A DNA stretch of 38,134 nucleotides from Actinomycetota bacterium (GTDB lineage: Bacteria; Actinomycetota; Actinomycetes; Streptosporangiales; Streptosporangiaceae). Where the stretch lies: the NCBI GenBank assembly GCA_003168255.1, contig PMSU01000047.1:60581-98714 (forward strand), in the 5' to 3' direction. The notes under the pieces are model-generated. The model ran no database searches. It was not told where the DNA came from and saw only the letters and a program-made list of their open reading frames with translations. Shown in pieces: positions 23,781-32,585 of the stretch. The translations under genes were made by a program, and so were the position numbers. Numbering within the stretch: the first letter of the stretch is position 1; each line of letters opens with the position of its first letter.

Positions 23781-25313
23781 TCAGCCGCGCTCGAGCACGG
23801 TGTCGAGCAGCCCGAGCGGCGGCGCCCCCAGGTCCATCATCGCCGTGTGGAACCTGCGCAGCGTGAAGCCTGCGCCCCAGTCCTTCCTGGCCCGCTCCCG
23901 CAGGTCCATGATCACGAGTTTGCCCCAGGTGTAACGGCCGTAGGTCGGGTCGAATGTGGCCCGCTGTGCCTCGAACAGTGCGGGCGGCCCGGCAATGTGG
24001 GTATCCGTCTCGAACCTGCGGGCGCCCTCCTGCACTGTCAAGCCGGCCGTGTGCACGCCGATCGCGCAGGCCAGCCGGGTTACCCGGACGAGCGCCTCCA
24101 GCCATACCCCGATCGCGAACCGCGGGTCGTCGGAGCAGAAGCCCTCCTCGACGCATAGCTCCTCGGCATAGTGCGCCCATCCCTCGACGAATGCCATCGA
24201 ATGCAGCACCCGCCGCACCGTGGTGGGTGCCTGGCGGAGCGCCCGGCCGTGCGAGAAGTGCCCAGGCGCGACCTCGTGCACGGTGATCCCGGGCAGGGTG
24301 GTCTCGCTGAACACCTCAAGCCATTCCTCGGTCTCGCGAGCCGGCCAGGACTCGTCCGGCGGGGTGACGTGGTACCAGGACGGCCCCTCCGGCTCGCCTG
24401 GCGCGTTCGAGGACATCATCGCCATGGCCCAGCGGCGGGACGGCGGCGCGAGCCCGACCAGGCACTCACCGTCGTTGTAGGGCATCAGGTCACGCTCGCG
24501 GGTGAACTCGATCGCCCGCGTGGTCCAGCTTCTCGCGGCGTCGATGACCCCGGCAGCGTCCGGATGATCACGGACAAGCTCTCGGGCGACCTCGAGCGGT
24601 GGCCGGCCAGGATCGACCCGGCCGCAGCTCTCGGCGAGCCGCTCGCGCAGCCTGTCCCGTTCGGCGTCTGCCTGCTCAGCCAGCCTGCCCAGGTCTAGCC
24701 GGATGCCTTCGGCGCTGCCCATCAGCGCGGTCAGCCCGGCAGTGCCCAGGGCCGTCTGCGCTACGCCGGTAGCGGCGGTGCGTTCCAGGTGGGCGGCGAT
24801 CCGCGCATGTGCCGCCAGCGCCGCGCTGCGGGTCTGCGGATCCGCGTCGTCAGGTATGCCGGCGGCGAGCCCGCGAACTGGCCCGAGCAGGGCGGTGGCC
24901 ACGGGTGCGCTTACCTGGTCGAGCGCGGCGATGGCGTTGTCCACCGCCCGCGGCCAGCTGGCAAGCTGCGCCAGCCGGGCGGCCGCGCGCTGATCCTGCG
25001 GGGCGTAGTCCCTGTCATAGCACGCCAGGTCGAGCTCGCCCAGGTGATACAGCGGATTGCGCCGGTGCAACTCGAGGTCGCCGAACTCGACCCGGGCCAG
25101 GTTCTCGAACGCGGTCAGGTGGGCCTCGTCGTGCGAGTCGTCAAGGATGTCACCGCTGGCGCGGGCCTGTTCCAGCCGGGCGAGCCCGGAGCGGACGCCG
25201 TCGGGTGACAGATCCTGGATCTCGCCGTCGTACTCGTGACGGCCGCATGCCTCGCGCACTTCGGCCACGCGGAGATCGCACACGGCACGCAGCCGGGGGG
25301 TTAGCTCTTCCAT
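23781..25313 (-). CDS. DUF885 family metallopeptidase-like protein
   Basis: Protein of 510 aa. TVHEVAPGHFSHGRAL contains an HExxxGH zinc motif, and MAFVEGWAHYAEELCVEEGF supplies the downstream Glu and His of the DUF885 family, which is related in layout to gluzincin peptidases. The first half is helical with repeated LxxL segments. RATFDPTYGRYTWGKLVIMDLRERARKDWG is the family's conserved C-terminal block. No signal peptide is evident, so it may be cytoplasmic. ATG 25313 opens the conserved region; ATG 25349 and 25439 extend it without clear ribosome sites. It ends 191 bases before the PRT-PLP gene and is divergent from the gamma-glutamyltransferase. A peptidase or carboxypeptidase role is inferred. 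Confidence 0.85.
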   Translation of the reverse strand: MEELTPRLRAVCDLRVAEVREACGRHEYDGEIQDLSPDGVRSGLARLEQARASGDILDDSHDEAHLTAFENLARVEFGDLELHRRNPLYHLGELDLACYDRDYAPQDQRAAARLAQLASWPRAVDNAIAALDQVSAPVATALLGPVRGLAAGIPDDADPQTRSAALAAHARIAAHLERTAATGVAQTALGTAGLTALMGSAEGIRLDLGRLAEQADAERDRLRERLAESCGRVDPGRPPLEVARELVRDHPDAAGVIDAARSWTTRAIEFTRERDLMPYNDGECLVGLAPPSRRWAMAMMSSNAPGEPEGPSWYHVTPPDESWPARETEEWLEVFSETTLPGITVHEVAPGHFSHGRALRQAPTTVRRVLHSMAFVEGWAHYAEELCVEEGFCSDDPRFAIGVWLEALVRVTRLACAIGVHTAGLTVQEGARRFETDTHIAGPPALFEAQRATFDPTYGRYTWGKLVIMDLRERARKDWGAGFTLRRFHTAMMDLGAPPLGLLDTVLERG

Positions 25314-25464
25314 GAGGTCAGACGTTACAGCCCGCAGCCACGCCCGCATACGTCGCTGGCGCGGCCCCGCCACCGGATCAGTTCTGCCCAGGGACTCCCA
25401 CGCCGGGGCGGATCGGACATGGTGGCGCAACCGCGTCACGTACCTGGTCCGCTAACGTCATTGG

Positions 25465-27273
25465 ATGACCCCCCCGTTCACCACCCGGCCAGAGCTGGCC
25501 GGCACGTTCGGGATGGTGGCTTCGACGCACTGGCTGGCCTCGGCAGCCGGAATGGCGGTGCTGGAGCAGGGCGGGAACGCGTTCGATGCCGCGGTGGCGG
25601 CCGGGCTGGTGCTACAGGTGGTCGAGCCGCACCTGAACGGGCCGGGCGGCGAGGTGCCGGTCATCGGGTTCGACGCCACGCGAGGGGAGCCGTTCGTCCT
25701 CGACGGGCAGGGTTCGGCGCCCGCGGCTGCCACCCTGGCGGCGTTCGGGACACTCGGCCTTGATCTCGTGCCGGGCAATGGCCTGCTCGCCGCCTGCGTG
25801 CCGGCCGCGTTCGGAACCTGGCTGCTGCTGCTGCGCGACCGCGGCCGCCTGCCGCTGCGCGCCGTGATGGAGCACGCGATCGGTTACGCGGCAGGCGGGT
25901 ACCCGGTGCTGCCCGCGATAACCGCGGGCATCGCGAGCGTGGCGGGCCTGTTCCGCGAGCACTGGCCTTCTTCGGCCGAGATCTACCTGGCCGGCGGCGG
26001 CGCGGCGTGCGTCCCCGCCCCGGGATCCAGGTTCGCCAATCCCGTGCTGGCCGCCACCTACCAGCGGATCCTCGCCGAGGCCGAGGCGGCGGGCACGGAC
26101 CGGGATGAGCAGATCGAGGCCGCGCGGGTGGCGTTCTACGAGGGGTTCGTCGCCGAGGCGATCGCTGCCTACCTGGCGACGGCCGAAGTGATGGACGTCA
26201 CGGGGGAACGCAACCGCGGCCTGCTCGGCCACGAGGACCTGGCCGGCTGGCGGGCCGGAACCGAACGTCCGGTGACACTCGAGTACGCAGGCCTGACCGT
26301 GTGCAAGACAGACGCGTGGGGCCAGGGCCCGGTGTTCCTCCAGCAGCTCAGCCTGCTGTCGGGTTTCGATCTCGGCGCGATGGCGCCGGGCAGCGCCGAG
26401 TTCATCCACACGGTGGTGGAGTGCGCCAAGCTGGCCTTCGCGGACCGGGAGGCGTGGTACGGCGACCCCAGGTTCGGCGAGGTCCCGCTCGGCGACCTGC
26501 TCTCGCCCGGGTACGCGGCGGAGCGCCGCGGGCTCGTCGGTGCCAGCGCCCGCCCCGACCTGGTTCCCGGGGCGCCGGGCGGCCGTGTGCCGCGGCTGCC
26601 CGGGTACGCGACGGCCAGCGGTATTTGCGCGCCCCCGCTTGACCCGGGCACAGGGGAGCCGATGAGCCGGACCGGTGACGCCTCGGCGCGGGCGGGCGAC
26701 ACCTGCCATCTCGATGTGGCGGACAGGTTCGGGAACCTGGTGGCTGCCACGCCGAGCGGCGGCTGGCTACAGAGCTCACCCGTCATCCCCGGGCTCGGTT
26801 TCTGCCTGGGCACCAGGGCGCAGATGTTCACCCTGGAGCCGGGCCTGCCCAACTCGCTCGCCCCGGGCAAGCGGCCGCGGACGACGCTCAGTCCTGGCCT
26901 GGCATTGCGCGATGGCGAGCCGTACCTCGCCTTCGGCACGCCGGGCGGAGACCAGCAGGATCAGTGGACGCTCGCGTTCTTCCTCAATCACCTGCACTTC
27001 GGCATGAACCTACAGCAGGCAATCGACGCGCCGGCATTTCACAGCCGGCACTTCCCGTGCTCGTTCTACCCGCGCGAGTCTTATCCGCTGGCAGTCGACG
27101 TCGAGGCCAGGGTCGGCCAGGACGAGATCGCCGCGCTGCGCGCCAGGGGCCACAAGGTAACCGTCATGCCGCCGTGGTCGCTGGGCCGGATCAGCGCGGT
27201 CGCCAGGTCGCGCGGGTTCCTGTACGCCGCGGCGAACCCGCGGGGAATGCAGGGATACGCGGCCGGCCGCTAA
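25465..27273 (+). CDS. Gamma-glutamyltransferase family protein
   Basis: N-terminal-nucleophile hydrolase of 602 aa, cleaving gamma-glutamyl bonds (as in glutathione) or a related acylase activity. MVASTHWLASAAGMAVLEQGGNAFDAAVA is the family's opening motif. The autoprocessing nucleophile is Thr413 in GDTCHLDVADRFGNLVA, dividing a roughly 44-kDa large subunit from a 20-kDa small one. TPSGGW and FGTPGGDQQ form the gamma-glutamyl pocket region. No signal peptide is visible, unlike the periplasmic enzymes, so a cytoplasmic YwrD-like form is likely. The ATG lies 26 bases inside the intergenic gap from the DUF885 gene's long reading frame. The Cys following Thr413 is unusual. Confidence 0.9.
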   Translation: MTPPFTTRPELAGTFGMVASTHWLASAAGMAVLEQGGNAFDAAVAAGLVLQVVEPHLNGPGGEVPVIGFDATRGEPFVLDGQGSAPAAATLAAFGTLGLDLVPGNGLLAACVPAAFGTWLLLLRDRGRLPLRAVMEHAIGYAAGGYPVLPAITAGIASVAGLFREHWPSSAEIYLAGGGAACVPAPGSRFANPVLAATYQRILAEAEAAGTDRDEQIEAARVAFYEGFVAEAIAAYLATAEVMDVTGERNRGLLGHEDLAGWRAGTERPVTLEYAGLTVCKTDAWGQGPVFLQQLSLLSGFDLGAMAPGSAEFIHTVVECAKLAFADREAWYGDPRFGEVPLGDLLSPGYAAERRGLVGASARPDLVPGAPGGRVPRLPGYATASGICAPPLDPGTGEPMSRTGDASARAGDTCHLDVADRFGNLVAATPSGGWLQSSPVIPGLGFCLGTRAQMFTLEPGLPNSLAPGKRPRTTLSPGLALRDGEPYLAFGTPGGDQQDQWTLAFFLNHLHFGMNLQQAIDAPAFHSRHFPCSFYPRESYPLAVDVEARVGQDEIAALRARGHKVTVMPPWSLGRISAVARSRGFLYAAANPRGMQGYAAGR

Positions 27274-27294
27274 TCCCCTGGCCAGCCGGGGCTG

Positions 27295-28005
27295 TCATAG
27301 CGGCAGCGCCAGCGCGCCGACGATGATCGCGGCGACGGCCGCCAGCACCCGGAGCGAGCCCGACCCGAGGCCCGGGGCAGTGGCGGGCAGCATGGCGGCC
27401 CCGACGCCGAGAATCAGCAGGCCGAGCCCGGCAGCCAGCGCGGGCAGTTGCGGGCGGAGCACTCGCGCCGGGGCGCTCGATTCAGCCAGGTGCGTGGCGA
27501 GCAGGTAGCAGAGCAGCGCGGCGCCGAGCAGGCCGGTGTGCCACGGCCTGGACGGATGCGTCGCCTCGAGGATCAGTGCCGCCAGCGCGGCGCCCTCGGC
27601 CAATGGCAGCTGCCTGATGAGGCCATTGCCCCAGCTCCACAACCGCACCGTGATGCTGGAAAAGGCGTCGGCCATGCCAACCGCCGCTTCGGGGGTGGCC
27701 AGGCGCATCAGGTCGGCGGCGACGCACCCGGCGGCGATGACCAGCAAGGCGGTCTGCGCCGCTCCAGTCGCAGGCCATGCAGCCCAGGCGCAGCAGGCTC
27801 CGCCCAGCAGGCCGGCCGCGGCCACCTGCCTGGCCCGTGCCAGCGCTGGCGCGTCTGCCTGCCCTGGCCGATCCGGGCCGCCCGCCAGTGCCGCGGCGGG
27901 CTTCGCGTCTGCCTGCCCTGCCCCGTCCGGGCCGCCCGCCAGTGCCGCGGCGCGCTTCGCGCGTTCGGCTGCGGGCCGCCGGTGCGGGACGCCAGGCCGC
28001 TTCAT
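27295..28005 (-). CDS. Polytopic membrane protein, last gene of the MoxR operon
   Basis: Membrane protein of 236 aa with about six hydrophobic segments after a cytoplasmic N-terminus of about 65 residues. The N-terminus contains a duplicated LAGGPD(G/R)(A/P)GQADA peptide from a 54-bp DNA repeat. The membrane part includes LALILEATHPSRPWHTGLLG and AGLGLLILGVGAAMLP. I do not recognise a family. It begins two bases after the DUF58 gene's stop, so it belongs to the same transcript and probably works with that complex. Hydrophobicity and position are the only guides to function. Confidence 0.75.
   Translation of the reverse strand: MKRPGVPHRRPAAERAKRAAALAGGPDGAGQADAKPAAALAGGPDRPGQADAPALARARQVAAAGLLGGACCAWAAWPATGAAQTALLVIAAGCVAADLMRLATPEAAVGMADAFSSITVRLWSWGNGLIRQLPLAEGAALAALILEATHPSRPWHTGLLGAALLCYLLATHLAESSAPARVLRPQLPALAAGLGLLILGVGAAMLPATAPGLGSGSLRVLAAVAAIIVGALALPL
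27851..27958. repeat. 54-bp tandem duplication in the operon's last gene
   Basis: Units 27851-27904 and 27905-27958 are nearly identical and both begin GCGTCTGCCTGCCCTG. The period of 54 keeps the frame and duplicates an 18-residue segment in the cytoplasmic N-terminus of the minus-strand membrane protein. Confidence 0.8.
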
Positions 28006-28007
28006 CG

Positions 28008-29342
28008 TCAGCCGCGGCCGCGGCGGCGCGACGTCTGGGCCCGCCGGGTATACGGCGCGAGCGGGAGGTCCAGGCTCTGCCTGCCGTCCCAGTGCACCAC
28101 GCCGATCCCGAGCTCATGCAGCGAGAACCGGATCGCCTGCTGCTCCATCCGCCAGTACCTGCGGCCGAGTCGGCCGATGCTGCCCCGGATCGAGCCAGGC
28201 TCAGCATTGAGCACGTCGATCACGAGGACGAAGTGGCCCCGCTCCCGCAGGTCCCGCAGTGTCTCGACAAACCGCTGGTCGAGCAGCGGGCTGAATACGA
28301 GGACCATGGCGCCGGGCGGAAACGCCGACCGGGGCAGCCGTTCCAGGCTGTACTCCCGTGACCTGGTGCGCGGCCCGGCCAGGATCGCCTCGACGATCTT
28401 GAAAAAGTGCCGCTCACCGTGTCCGGGACTGAGCCAGCTCAGGCCCCACTGGTAGGTGATGAGCCCGACGCGGTCCGAGGCAGCGAGGTATGCGCGCGCG
28501 GCGGCGACTGCGCCGCGGAGCGCGAGGTCGAGCGGAGTGAATCCGGCCTCGCCCACGTCGCAGCTGGCGTCAACGAGCAGGAGCACGTCCTGCGAGCGCT
28601 CCGCGGCGAACGTGTTCACCTGGAGCCGCCCGCCGCGCCGGGTGGTGGCGGGCCAGTTGATCCGGCGCTGCCGGTCACCGGGGACGTACTCTCGCACCCC
28701 GCCGAACTCGACGCCCTCACCTGTCGCGCGCGCCGGATGCTCGCCCAGCCGGTTCGGCAGCCGGTTCAGCAGGATCGTGGTGTGCTGCTCGGCTGGTTCC
28801 GGGTAGCAGTCGATCCGCGGCAGCGCAAGCACGGCACGGCCTTCGGCCAGCCGCCAGCGGTCCCGCAGGATGATCTCGCAGATGCCCGTCGGCCGACGGC
28901 CCCAGCGCGTCATCAGCACCGGCAGTACGGCCCGGCCGGCCGGTGCGCGGACCGGGTAGCGAGCGGACTCAACCGACTCGTGCGCATGCACGACCAGCTC
29001 CACGTCGTATTCACCGTGTCCGGTGATCACCATCTCGATGGCCGTCTGCTCGCCCTCGAAGATGCGTGTCGCGCTTGGCCGGGCCGTCGCGTCGATGCGT
29101 CCGGGCTGGTCCCGCCGCCAGCCGGCGAGCAGCAGCAGGGCCGGCGCCGCGGCGCCGGCGAACTCGGCGCGCCGGGTGATGACGGCGATCACGAGGCCGG
29201 CCAGGCCGAGGGTGAGCAGCCTGCGCGCGTGCGCGGAAACTCCCCAGCGCGGCGCCAGCTCCGTCGAGCGGCCCATGCCGCCCGGCGGATCGGCCCGTGC
29301 CGCCACTTCCCGGGCCAGGGCTTGCCCGCCTGGCGCGGTCAT
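28008..29342 (-). CDS. DUF58 domain protein
   Basis: Membrane-anchored protein of 444 aa. Two N-terminal hydrophobic helices (LLTLGLAGLVIAVITRRAEF, AAAPALLLLAGW) are followed by a periplasmic-like beta domain (EGEQTAIEMVITGHG). The DUF58 core is GVREYVPGDRQRRINWPATT, then DVLLLVDASCDVG. The last resembles a von Willebrand A metal-site strand but lacks the second Ser of DxSxS. DUF58 proteins accompany MoxR ATPases in many bacteria and are thought to act with them in protein maturation or envelope stress. ATG 29342 overlaps the moxR stop by four bases (ATGA), which is why it is preferred over the longer frame starting at 29453. Confidence 0.9.
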   Translation of the reverse strand: MTAPGGQALAREVAARADPPGGMGRSTELAPRWGVSAHARRLLTLGLAGLVIAVITRRAEFAGAAAPALLLLAGWRRDQPGRIDATARPSATRIFEGEQTAIEMVITGHGEYDVELVVHAHESVESARYPVRAPAGRAVLPVLMTRWGRRPTGICEIILRDRWRLAEGRAVLALPRIDCYPEPAEQHTTILLNRLPNRLGEHPARATGEGVEFGGVREYVPGDRQRRINWPATTRRGGRLQVNTFAAERSQDVLLLVDASCDVGEAGFTPLDLALRGAVAAARAYLAASDRVGLITYQWGLSWLSPGHGERHFFKIVEAILAGPRTRSREYSLERLPRSAFPPGAMVLVFSPLLDQRFVETLRDLRERGHFVLVIDVLNAEPGSIRGSIGRLGRRYWRMEQQAIRFSLHELGIGVVHWDGRQSLDLPLAPYTRRAQTSRRRGRG

Positions 29343-30343
29343 ACCGACGTGCCCATCTGGTTCCGCGTCGTGGCGGTGGGGTCGGTACGCGGTGTCGGCA
29401 CGGCTGAGATCAGGCTGCCGACGACACTGTCCGCGCTGACCTGGCGGACCCACAGCTCAGGGCGGAGCGTGACCCGGTGCGCGAGGGCGGACACGGCGAT
29501 CGCCTTGATGTCGTCCGGAACTACATAGTCCCGCTTGTGCAGCAGGGCCTGGCCGCGGGCGAGCTGGACGAGCGCCAGCCCGCCGCGAGGGCTCGCGCCG
29601 ACCTGGATCTGCGGGTGGTTGCGGGTCGCCGTGACGATCGACATGACGTACTCGAGCAAATCGGGCGCCACCTCGATCTGCTCGAGCGATGCGCGCATCG
29701 CCAGCAGCTCCGTCGCGTTGGTGACGCTGGCGAGCGACGGCCACTCGGTACGCCGGTCCAGGCGGAGCTGGAGCATCGACGTCTCGTCGGCTGGCTGAAG
29801 GTAGCCAAACCGCAGCCGCATCAAGAAGCGGTCGAGCTGTGCCTCAGGCAGCTCGTAGGTGCCCTCGTACTCGATCGGGTTGTCGGTCGCGAGAACCACG
29901 AATGGCTGCGGCAACGGCCTGGTCACCCCGTCCACGCTCACCTGGCCCTCGCCCATCGCCTCGAGCAGCGCGGCCTGGGTCTTCGGCGGAGTCCGGTTGA
30001 TCTCGTCGGCCAGCAGCAGCTGGGTGAAGACCGGTCCGGGCCGGAACACCATCTCGGCCGTGCGCTGGTCGTACAGCGGCGCGCCGATAACGTCAGAGGG
30101 CAGCAGGTCCGGGGTGAACTGGATCCGGGCGAAGTCCAGCCCGAGCACGCGAGCGAAGGACCGGGCGATGAGCGTCTTGCCGAGCCCGGGCAGGTCTTCC
30201 AGCAGGATGTGGCCGCCGGCCAGGATGCCGGTGAGCACAAGCTCCAGGCCGCGCCGCCGCCCGACGACCGCGCGCTCCACCTCGTCCAGGATCTCGGCGC
30301 AGCGCTGTGCGGTCTGCGCGGGCGTCCGGGTCGCATCGGTCAC
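29339..30343 (-). CDS. MoxR family AAA+ ATPase
   Basis: Cytoplasmic chaperone-type ATPase of 334 aa. EDLPGLGKT (49-57) is Walker A with Lys56, LLLADEINRTPPKTQAALLEAMGEGQVSV contains Walker B at Asp113-Glu114, and VLATDNPIEYEGTYELPEAQLDRFLMR holds sensor 1 and the arginine-finger helix. The C-terminal lid has ASPRGGLALVQLARGQALLHKRDYVVPDDI, a MoxR hallmark. GTG 30343 overlaps the previous stop (GTGA). It sits between the two membrane-protein genes and DUF58, the usual partner. MoxR proteins assist insertion of cofactors or assembly of complexes; the client here is unknown. Confidence 0.93.
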   Translation of the reverse strand: MTDATRTPAQTAQRCAEILDEVERAVVGRRRGLELVLTGILAGGHILLEDLPGLGKTLIARSFARVLGLDFARIQFTPDLLPSDVIGAPLYDQRTAEMVFRPGPVFTQLLLADEINRTPPKTQAALLEAMGEGQVSVDGVTRPLPQPFVVLATDNPIEYEGTYELPEAQLDRFLMRLRFGYLQPADETSMLQLRLDRRTEWPSLASVTNATELLAMRASLEQIEVAPDLLEYVMSIVTATRNHPQIQVGASPRGGLALVQLARGQALLHKRDYVVPDDIKAIAVSALAHRVTLRPELWVRQVSADSVVGSLISAVPTPRTDPTATTRNQMGTSV

Positions 30344-30966
30344 AGCTGCTCCAGTCGGTTGATCAGGCGCTCCAGGGTGCGGCGGGGAATGCCAGGCGGC
30401 TGGGTACGGCCGGAAGGCGGCTTGCCCGCGGCCTCCTTGCTGGCCTGGTCCGGGTCGATCCACGCCCAGAGATCATTGTCGCGGCCGGCCCGGCACAGCA
30501 GCCGCCGGGCGGCGGCTGGATCCCGGTACAGGTTCACGCCGTGCCGTTCGGCGAGCCGTGCGGCGAGCAGGTGCTCAAGGGCCGGGCGCAGCTTCATCTC
30601 ATAGGCGCTCCTCGCCGCCGTCCCCTCCCGCAGGTCGGCGACGTAGTGCCAGTAACGGTAGAAGGACACGGCAGCGGTGACGCTATCGGTGCCGCCCCTG
30701 ATGTCCGACGGCGGCTGGGCAGCGGGCAGCAGGCCGCGGACCAGCACGAGTGCGCCGGCCGCCGCCACGATCATGACGATCGTCAGCGCCTCAGGCCCGG
30801 CCACGGCGTATCCGGCTGCGGCCGCCGCGGCCACCATCGCGGCGGCGACGGCGACCTCGGGCAGCGCGCCGTGCCAGCCGCTAGCAGGCCGGCCCAGGTT
30901 CTGGCCGCTTGTCGGCTGGCCTGGGTTCTGGCCGGTCCCCACAGGGCCTGGGCTCCGGCTGGTCAT
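30340..30966 (-). CDS. Membrane protein of the MoxR operon
   Basis: Protein of 208 aa. A Gly/Pro/Gln-rich N-terminus (residues 1-34, with repeated GQNPG and GQNLG) precedes two adjacent membrane helices, VAVAAAMVAAAAAAGYAV and LTIVMIVAAAGALVLVRGLL. The remaining soluble part has FYRYWHYVADLREGTAARSAYEMKLRPALEHLLAARLAERHGV, similar in placement to small proteins found between DUF4129 and MoxR genes in other actinobacteria. Start and stop overlap both neighbours by four bases, so it is tightly co-translated. No catalytic motif is seen; a scaffold or accessory role is likely. Confidence 0.8.
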   Translation of the reverse strand: MTSRSPGPVGTGQNPGQPTSGQNLGRPASGWHGALPEVAVAAAMVAAAAAAGYAVAGPEALTIVMIVAAAGALVLVRGLLPAAQPPSDIRGGTDSVTAAVSFYRYWHYVADLREGTAARSAYEMKLRPALEHLLAARLAERHGVNLYRDPAAARRLLCRAGRDNDLWAWIDPDQASKEAAGKPPSGRTQPPGIPRRTLERLINRLEQL

Positions 30967-32084
30967 TGCTCGGCTCCCGCGACGCCAGCCCCGGCTTCTG
31001 CTGCGCCAGCCCCGGCTTCTGCTGCGCCAGTCCCGGCTTCTGCTGCGCCAGTCCCGGCTTCTGCTGCGCCAGTCCCGGCTTCTGCTGCGCCAGTCCCGGC
31101 TTCTGCTGCGCCGGCCTCGACCCGCGCCGCGCCAGGCCGTGGCCGGTCGAGGTCGGCGGCGATCTCGCCGAGGGCATGCTCGGCCGCGTCCCGCTGGCCA
31201 CTGTGCAGCGGGTGGCTGGAGAACCTGGCCTCGTAGAAGAGCGCCGTTAGCGTTCCCGCCGCGCCGCCGCGTGCCAGGCCCGCGTTGACCGCCCTGGCCA
31301 GCAGCTCATCCGGGGTGTCCGCGACGCCGCGGGCAGCGCCTGCCTTGGCCAGGCTGCGCTCCATGGCCGCGTAGCAGGCGATGATCGCGGCCCGGTCGTC
31401 ATCAAGGCGGCGCAGCGCGGCCCGGCCGGATTCGACTGCCGCGCGCAGCTCGCCGGGATCATCGCCGATGTCCGCGAACGGCTCGCCGGTCAGTCTCGCG
31501 CGCCTCGCTAGCAGCACCGCACAGCAGATCACGGCGGCCAGGACAATCACGACGAGCAGCCCGTACAGGACGGTAGTCCACGGGATGTGCAGCCCGGCCG
31601 ACTGAGTGAGAGGCTTGGGCCGCCGCCGCCGCGGCGGCGACGATGGCAGAGGGGTTACCGACCGCCGGCGGGGGTGCAGGTGCACCAGGTCCGCGTTGAG
31701 CAGCAGGACGATGGGGATCGCGATCAGCCCGGCAGTGAGCGGGTATCTGAGTGCGGCGCGTAGCTTGGCGGCGACGGATGCATCCTGCGGGGTGCGCCGC
31801 CCGCGAATCACCAGCACCGCGAGCAGGGCGGCAGCCAGGACCTCGAGTGCCGCGCCGATCGCGACGCCGTCGGCGTGGTAGCGGCCGGTCCAGCCAGGCG
31901 TGGTGGCAGCGCCGCGGAGCCCGGCAAGAATCAGGATGATCAGCAGGGCCGGCAGCATGAACCGCAGCGCGCTCGGCTGCCATCGGAGGCGCTGCCGGCG
32001 CCCCGACGGCCCGCCGTCCGCGCTCGGCTGCTCTCCGCCTGCGCTCGGCTGCTCCCCGCCCGCGCTCGGCTGCCCGCTGATCAT
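30963..32084 (-). CDS. DUF4129 domain membrane protein
   Basis: First gene of the five-gene minus-strand operon, 373 aa. Three hydrophobic segments (FMLPALLIILILAGL, LEVLAAALLAVLVI, LIAIPIVLLLNADLV) precede a Pro/Arg linker (PSSPPRRRRPKPL) and a fourth helix (VLYGLLVVIVLAAVICCAVLL). The DUF4129 domain follows: AIIACYAAMERSLAKAGA, DTPDELLARAV and LTALFYEARFSSHPL. The last about 50 residues are AEAGTGA repeats, and the N-terminus has three PSAGGEQ-type repeats. AAGG lies about eight bases before the ATG. DUF4129 is also found at the end of TgpA-type transglutaminase proteins that cluster with MoxR and DUF58. Confidence 0.88.
   Translation of the reverse strand: MISGQPSAGGEQPSAGGEQPSADGGPSGRRQRLRWQPSALRFMLPALLIILILAGLRGAATTPGWTGRYHADGVAIGAALEVLAAALLAVLVIRGRRTPQDASVAAKLRAALRYPLTAGLIAIPIVLLLNADLVHLHPRRRSVTPLPSSPPRRRRPKPLTQSAGLHIPWTTVLYGLLVVIVLAAVICCAVLLARRARLTGEPFADIGDDPGELRAAVESGRAALRRLDDDRAAIIACYAAMERSLAKAGAARGVADTPDELLARAVNAGLARGGAAGTLTALFYEARFSSHPLHSGQRDAAEHALGEIAADLDRPRPGAARVEAGAAEAGTGAAEAGTGAAEAGTGAAEAGTGAAEAGAGAAEAGAGVAGAEQ
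30992..31117. repeat. Six-copy 21-bp tandem repeat in the DUF4129 gene
   Basis: CGGCTTCTGCTGCGCCAGTCC-type units begin at 30992, 31013, 31034, 31055, 31076 and 31097 with a constant 21-base period. On the minus strand they encode the seven-residue repeat GAAEAGT at the protein's C-terminus. Copies are almost identical, so the array is recent or kept by slippage. Confidence 0.9.
32020..32072. repeat. 21-bp tandem repeat at the start of the DUF4129 gene
   Basis: GCGCTCGGCTGCTC begins at 32020 and 32041 and a partial third copy at 32062. It encodes PSAGGEQ or PSADGG on the minus strand, within the first 25 codons. Confidence 0.75.
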
Positions 32085-32390
32085 GGAGAGAACCTTTCCC
32101 CGTTGCTCTGGACCATTGTCCCGCTAGGACCGGGCGCTCGTGCCGCCCCGGCACTGACTCGTGCCGCCCCGGCACTGAGGAGACATTCAGGTCTGTATCA
32201 CGCCAGGGACCGGCCAAGGTAAAGCGGGGAGGTCGATGGCCCGGCACAGGCAGCCGGCAGCGGCCTGGCCGAGCCGGCGGAACACGCGGGGGGCACCCCG
32301 TCGTTACAGCATCAGGGGCGAGATGTGGTTCAGTGGGTTCGCAAGTCCACGGCAGGGGAGTCGGACCCCTCCGAGAGAGGGAGTCGTGAC
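32085..32390. promoter_or_regulatory. Divergent intergenic region with a 21-bp duplicated hairpin
   Basis: These 306 bases lie between the MoxR operon and a small plus-strand gene and must hold both promoters. CTCGTGCCGCCCCGGCACTGA occurs twice, head to tail, at 32137-32157 and 32158-32178; each copy folds as GTGCCG-CCC-CGGCAC. They may be regulator sites or leader hairpins of the minus-strand operon. I see no gene here and no convincing -35/-10 pair. Confidence 0.45.
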
Positions 32391-32585
32391 ATGGCACGCC
32401 ATGTAGTTTTCGCCATCGGCGGGATCATCGTCGGTCTTATTTTGCTGACCTGGCTTCCGTGGTACATAACCGCCCTGATCATCGTGGCCGCGATCGCGAT
32501 CCCGACCACCGCCTACCTGATGCTGGACCCGTCGCAGCGGCGCCGACTGCGCGAGCAGCGCCGACGCGGCCAGCTTGGCCGCTGA
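32391..32585 (+). CDS. Small two-helix membrane protein
   Basis: Protein of 64 aa: a short start (MARH), helix VVFAIGGIIVGLILLTWLPW, a tight turn, helix ITALIIVAAIAIPTTAYLML, and a strongly basic tail (DPSQRRRLREQRRRGQLGR). GGGAG sits about 8-12 bases before the ATG, which favours 32391 over the longer frame from 32325. I do not recognise a family. The Arg-rich tail is expected in the cytoplasm and could bind lipid head groups or a protein partner. It is divergent from the MoxR operon. Confidence 0.7.
   Translation: MARHVVFAIGGIIVGLILLTWLPWYITALIIVAAIAIPTTAYLMLDPSQRRRLREQRRRGQLGR

Noticed and set aside
28407..30604. Two long plus-strand frames opposite DUF58 and MoxR
   Set aside because: Antisense shadows; the minus strand has Walker motifs and the DUF58 signature.
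30992..31117. Possible CRISPR array
   Set aside because: Units are contiguous 21-bp in-frame repeats with no spacers, encoding a protein tail.
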